Origin: an uncultured Rhodanobacteraceae bacterium
GTDB lineage: Bacteria > Pseudomonadota > Gammaproteobacteria > Xanthomonadales > Rhodanobacteraceae
DNA length: 10,338 nt
Reading direction: 5' to 3'
Assembly (NCBI GenBank): GCA_913053815.1
Contig: CAJXGK010000046.1
Coordinates: 1 to 10,338, forward strand
Under the pieces are notes generated by a model. It worked only from the letters and a program-made list of their open reading frames with translations. It ran no database searches and had not been told where the DNA came from. The position numbers were made by a program, and so were the translations under genes. Every line of letters starts with the position of its first letter. Position 1 is the first letter of the stretch. Positions 7,184 through 10,338 of this stretch are shown here, in pieces.

Positions 7184-8542
7184 TTATGCACAAGCTGTGC
7201 CGGGATCGACCAGATTGATGCCACTGGCCCGCATTCGAGCCAGTTTGTAGCGTAAGGTGCGTTCGCTGACCCCCAGACGCCTGGCCATCAGGCGCCGATT
7301 GCCCCCGGTTTCCCGCAGGGTATCGAGAATCAGACCGTACTCGCTACGACGACGCGCTCCTTGCAGGTCCGAGTTATGGTCCTCAGCACTGACCGGTGGC
7401 GGATTTCTGTCACTCTCAAGCAGATCTTCTAACACCAACGTCGCCGCTTCGACGCGGTGGGCATTGGTCATCACCAGCACCCGCTGCATGACATTGTCGA
7501 GTTCACGTACATTGCCGGACCAGGTGTGACCGAGCAGTCGCACCTCGGCTTCCCGGCTCAGCACTGGGGTCGACCGTCGACCTCGGCAGTGCCGCGCCAA
7601 CAGGCTGCGGGCCAGCGGCAGAATATCGCCGGGGCGATCACGCAGGGCCGGTACGTGCAGGGGAAACACGTTGAGACGAAAATATAGATCCTCACGCAAG
7701 CGGCCCGCCGCCACTTCATCGCGAAGCCTCCGGTTGCTGGTCGCCAGCACGCGTACATCCAGGCCGATGACCTTGCGCCCCCCCAGCCGTTCCACCTCCC
7801 GCTCCTGCAACACCCGTAACAACTTGGCCTGCAAAAGTAAAGGCATCTCACTGACCTCATCCAGTAACAGGGTGCCACCCTGAGCCTGCTCGAACTTGCC
7901 TGGATGAGCGGTCTGGGCACCGGTAAATGCTCCCTTTTCATAGCCAAACAGGGTGGCCTCCAGCATCGCCTCAGGAATTGCCGCGCAGTTGATCGCTATA
8001 AACGGCGCCTCGGCGCGCGGTGAATGACGGTGAATGGTGCGGGCCACAACTTCCTTACCGGTACCACTTTCACCGGTAATCATGACCGTGGCATCACTGG
8101 CGGCAACGCGACAGGCCAGTTCGAATAACGCCCGGGAGCGAGGGTCTTCCACGATCGCATCCTCAAACAAATCCTCTGCCGCAGGCAGATGTCGGCGTAT
8201 GACTTCTTCTAGCACGGCTGATTCGAAGGGCTTGACCAGGTAATCTACGGCCCCCTCCTGCATGGCCTCTACCGCCTGTTCAATGGTGCCATAGGCCGTC
8301 ATCATCACCACTGGAAGGTCGGCATGCTGGGACTTCAATTCCACCAGCAGAGTCGGGCCGTCCATGGGACTCATCTGCACGTCGCTGAGCACCAGCCGCA
8401 CGGCATGCTGTTGCAGACGCCGTAATGCGGCCGGGCCATTGTCAACCCCGTCGGCACTGTACCCCGCCCCATGCAGGGTCTCCAGCAGGGCTTCTCGCAA
8501 ATCGCGGTCGTCCTCGACCACCAGAATATCCAGTTTAGACAT
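7184..8542 (-). CDS. fleR: Sigma-54-dependent response regulator FleR (FlrC-type)
   Basis: A DNA-binding activator that, once phosphorylated by FleS, drives sigma-54 transcription of later flagellar genes. It has 452 residues in three parts. The receiver domain (1-120) has acidic Asp11/Asp12, phospho-acceptor Asp54, Thr82 and Lys104. The AAA+ domain (about 130-365) has Walker A GESGTGKE at 157-164, the sigma-54 contact loop GAFTGA at 204-209 and Walker B with Asp228-Glu229. A Fis-type helix-turn-helix lies at about 414-437. All catalytic residues are present. The ATG at 8542 overlaps the fleS stop by 8 bp and has a strong GAGGAGG site. The assignment as FleR rather than another NtrC-type regulator rests on its place between fleS and fliE. 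A run of seven G falls at 7778-7784. Confidence 0.95.
   Translation of the reverse strand: MSKLDILVVEDDRDLREALLETLHGAGYSADGVDNGPAALRRLQQHAVRLVLSDVQMSPMDGPTLLVELKSQHADLPVVMMTAYGTIEQAVEAMQEGAVDYLVKPFESAVLEEVIRRHLPAAEDLFEDAIVEDPRSRALFELACRVAASDATVMITGESGTGKEVVARTIHRHSPRAEAPFIAINCAAIPEAMLEATLFGYEKGAFTGAQTAHPGKFEQAQGGTLLLDEVSEMPLLLQAKLLRVLQEREVERLGGRKVIGLDVRVLATSNRRLRDEVAAGRLREDLYFRLNVFPLHVPALRDRPGDILPLARSLLARHCRGRRSTPVLSREAEVRLLGHTWSGNVRELDNVMQRVLVMTNAHRVEAATLVLEDLLESDRNPPPVSAEDHNSDLQGARRRSEYGLILDTLRETGGNRRLMARRLGVSERTLRYKLARMRASGINLVDPGTACA
7187..7202 (-). promoter_or_regulatory. Candidate sigma-54 promoter for the fliE operon
   Basis: The minus-strand site is CGGCACAGCTTGTGCA. Compared with TGGCACG-N4-TTGCW it keeps GGCAC and TGCA, with exact GG-N10-GC spacing and three mismatches. 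It lies in the last codons of fleR and ends next to its stop codon. The -12 C is 38 nt before the fliE ATG, giving an expected leader of about 26 nt. The position between fleR and fliE agrees with known sigma-54/FleQ-type control of fliE operons. Confidence 0.7.
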
Positions 8543-9743
8543 GACCGACCTCCTCGCCAGAATTCAGCGTCGTGAAGTGACTCGGTAAAATGGCGCTGCG
8601 CGGCCTGGACATCTCCTGGGACAGGACGGGAAGACTCAATACAAATCGGGCTCCCGGTCCATCCTGAGCCACCCAGCGCAACTCCCCACCGTGAGCCCGG
8701 GCCACCGCCAATCCTAAGCCGGTACCTCCACGGCGAGTGGTGTAAAAAGCTTCGAAGATATGTTCCGCGTGCTGGCTGGAGATGCCGGGGCCTTGATCCC
8801 GAATGCTGATCTTCAGCAGCATATCGGTACGTTGCACAGTGATACTGATACCGGTCGGGCTGCCGCAAGCCTCACAAGCATTGTTCAGCACATGGGCCAG
8901 CGCCCCGGCCAACAAAGCCCGCTGACCGCTTAGTAAAGTCTGTGCAACCGCGTGCTCTACAGTGACCCTGAGGCCATCACCCTCCGCATGCAAGCCAGCA
9001 ATACTCAGGGCCTCGGCAAGCAAAGCCGCTACATCAAACGATTCGCCATCCTCCCGCTCGCCCCGCACAAAGGCCAGGGTGGAATCAAGCAGCCGCTGCA
9101 GTAAGCGCAGCCGCTCAAGAATCTTGCCGGCCACGCGGGGGCTATCATCGACAGGCACGGTACCGGTAGTAAGACGGGAAGCATGCAGTACAGCGGTCGC
9201 CAGCGGGGTACGCAACTCGTGGGCTAGCCGGGCACTCATTTCACCCATGGCCACCAGCCGCTGTTGCCGATCCTGCTGGCGCTGCAAGGCCCGCGCCGCG
9301 GTCACGTCGCTCAACAGTAAGACCGCACTTCCATCGCTCATCGCCCGCCGGGCCAAACTCACTCGCCGGCCGTCGGCAAGTTCAAATTCATCCAGTTCGC
9401 CGCCTACAAAGATACGTCGTGCGACCTCGGCCCAGGACGTACCAAGTGTGGCCTCACCCAGCATGTCGCTGGCCGATGGATTGCACTCCAATACCCGGCC
9501 CTCGGAGTCCAGAACCACCACCCCACCGGGCAGGCATTGCAACAGGGCTTCAAGTCGTTCCGATAACTGCTCGCGGGCTTGCAGCGCCCCTAACCGGGCT
9601 TGATCGGATTGGGCCAGCCGCCGGGTCAGATCGCTGACCCGCTGCTCCAAGTCGCAATAGGACTCAGCGAGCATTCGCGAGGTATCGTTGAACTGGGCGA
9701 AGGCTTCACTAAGTGCTTCGCGGGTAGGCGGCGTGGCCGGCAT
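8535..9743 (-). CDS. fleS: Flagellar sensor histidine kinase FleS (FlrB-type)
   Basis: A cytoplasmic kinase that phosphorylates FleR to time mid/late flagellar gene expression. It has 402 residues and no membrane segment. Residues 1-65 are a helical, coiled-coil-like lead; about 66-150 form a PAS domain (LPGGVVVLDSEGRVLECNPS). The HisKA domain has the H-box SARLAHELRTP with phospho-His175. The ATPase domain has an N-box with Asn287/Asn288, G1 DQGPG at 316-320 and G2 GGTGLGL at 339-345. Between GTGLGL and HGG there are only 5 residues (346-350), against 9 in typical kinases of this fold, an apparent 4-residue deletion in the helix after G2. The start ATG follows a GGAAG-like site, and a sigma-54 candidate lies upstream. 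Confidence 0.94.
   Translation of the reverse strand: MPATPPTREALSEAFAQFNDTSRMLAESYCDLEQRVSDLTRRLAQSDQARLGALQAREQLSERLEALLQCLPGGVVVLDSEGRVLECNPSASDMLGEATLGTSWAEVARRIFVGGELDEFELADGRRVSLARRAMSDGSAVLLLSDVTAARALQRQQDRQQRLVAMGEMSARLAHELRTPLATAVLHASRLTTGTVPVDDSPRVAGKILERLRLLQRLLDSTLAFVRGEREDGESFDVAALLAEALSIAGLHAEGDGLRVTVEHAVAQTLLSGQRALLAGALAHVLNNACEACGSPTGISITVQRTDMLLKISIRDQGPGISSQHAEHIFEAFYTTRRGGTGLGLAVARAHGGELRWVAQDGPGARFVLSLPVLSQEMSRPRSAILPSHFTTLNSGEEVGHV
8549..8555 (-). promoter_or_regulatory. Ribosome binding site of fleR
   Basis: GAGGAGG on the minus strand, 6 nt before the fleR ATG and inside the 3' end of fleS. It is the strongest Shine-Dalgarno in the window and confirms the start at 8542. 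Confidence 0.8.
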
Positions 9744-9780
9744 TTTCGACTGCTTCCATCCAGGTTTTGAATAACCCTCA

Positions 9781-9796
9781 AGCAGATTTCATACCA
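9781..9796 (-). promoter_or_regulatory. Candidate sigma-54 promoter for fleSR
   Basis: The minus-strand site is TGGTATGAAATCTGCT, with exact GG-N10-GC spacing and three mismatches to TGGCACG-N4-TTGCW. It lies in the 115-bp fleQ-fleS gap, with the -12 C 39 nt before the fleS ATG. FleQ/FlrA with sigma-54 is known to activate the fleSR/flrBC genes in Pseudomonas and Vibrio, so location and motif agree. Confidence 0.7.
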
Positions 9797-9858
9797 GGAC
9801 GGATAAGCCCCGTTTTCAGTGACTTGTAAGATACCCATGGCTTGACATTGAAACAGCG

Positions 9859-10338
9859 TCAAGTTCCCGTCGCTTCTCTAACTACAGCGCTTATCTCATA
9901 TTTGCGCAATTTTTCAACTAGGGTAGTACGCCGTAAATGCAGTAGATTCGCCGCCCGTGCCACCACCCCGCCAGACAGGTTTAGGGCCTGCTGGATCAAC
10001 GCAATTTCGACCGATGCTAAGTATTCCTTCAAATCGAGACCCGCACTAGGTAACAACATCTCAACCTCCTGGCGACCTACTTCGGACAACTGTGCCGCTG
10101 TCGCAACCTCCAGATTCTGGGCGCCTGAACGGTATTTCTTCGGTAAGTCAGCCGCCCGTACTACGCCATTGGGATACATAATCGCCATCCGCTCGACCAG
10201 ATTGCCCAACTCGCGGACGTTACCCGGCCACGGATAGGTTTGCAGTACCTGTAGTGCTTCGCTGGTGTAGCGCACGCCACCCAGGCCGCGCATCCCCAGG
10301 CGCTTGCTGAATTCGCGCACCAGCTCGGGGATGCGCGG
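9859..10338 (-). CDS. fleQ: Flagellar master regulator FleQ (FlrA-type), 3' part
   Basis: A sigma-54-dependent activator at the top of the polar flagellar hierarchy, in several species also a c-di-GMP-responsive regulator. Only the last 159 residues are inside the window; the frame is open to the right edge, so the gene begins beyond it (family length about 480-490). The visible part starts near the end of the AAA+ domain (RIPELVREF), has the WPGNVREL motif at about residues 37-44 of this fragment, then ERMAIMYPNGVVRAADLPKK, and a Fis-type helix-turn-helix at about 124-147 (GGVVARAANLLHLRRTTL). The stretch LDLKEYLASVEIALIQQAL and the RRTTLVEKLRKY ending closely resemble P. aeruginosa FleQ, which separates it from FleR. 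The residues needed to judge c-di-GMP binding or the N-terminal REC-like domain are not in view. Confidence 0.95.
   Translation of the reverse strand, partial: PRIPELVREFSKRLGMRGLGGVRYTSEALQVLQTYPWPGNVRELGNLVERMAIMYPNGVVRAADLPKKYRSGAQNLEVATAAQLSEVGRQEVEMLLPSAGLDLKEYLASVEIALIQQALNLSGGVVARAANLLHLRRTTLVEKLRKYEISAVVREATGT

Noticed and set aside
8962..9603. Plus-strand open frame of 213 codons opposite fleS
   Set aside because: Ser/Arg-rich shadow of fleS codons with no recognisable domain.

Overview
The window is a contiguous block of a polar-type flagellar cluster. All ten genes lie on the minus strand, so transcription runs from the right edge to the left. The gene order fleQ-fleS-fleR-fliE-fliF-fliG-fliH-fliI-fliJ-fliK, the FleQ/FleS/FleR regulators and the sigma-54-type promoter motifs point to a gammaproteobacterium with the Pseudomonas/Vibrio-style flagellar hierarchy. 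GC content looks moderately high by eye. The species cannot be named from this sequence. fliK directly after fliJ is closer to the Vibrio arrangement than to Pseudomonas aeruginosa.

Layout, right to left: the 3' third of fleQ (9859-10338, master activator, cut by the window edge); a 115-bp gap with a candidate sigma-54 promoter; fleS (sensor kinase) overlapping fleR (response regulator) by 8 bp; a second candidate sigma-54 promoter over the last codons of fleR; then fliE (rod/MS-ring junction), fliF (MS ring), fliG (rotor switch), fliH-fliI-fliJ (export ATPase complex), a third candidate sigma-54 promoter in the 52-bp fliJ-fliK gap, and fliK (hook-length control). Positions 1-269 hold no convincing gene, only a pair of inverted REP-like hairpins. 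Most genes from fliF to fliJ overlap or are separated by under 25 bp, so this is a translationally coupled operon.

Working model: FleQ with sigma-54 turns on fleSR and the fliE operon; FleS/FleR then drive later genes. The three promoter candidates all place the -12 element 37-39 nt upstream of the start codon, a regularity that supports them as a set. The proteins made build the basal body from the inside out: FliF ring, FliG rotor, FliE adaptor, the FliH/I/J export motor, and FliK to stop hook growth.

This is a well-known system rather than a new one. The unusual points are small-scale: a perfect 13-bp tandem duplication that changes the FliH C-terminus and removes an apparent GTGA stop/start overlap with fliI; a 4-residue shortening in the ATP-binding domain of FleS; a 72-bp in-frame tandem repeat in the FliK linker; a separate promoter candidate for fliK; long G tracts in three flagellar genes; and the inverted REP-like pair downstream of fliK.
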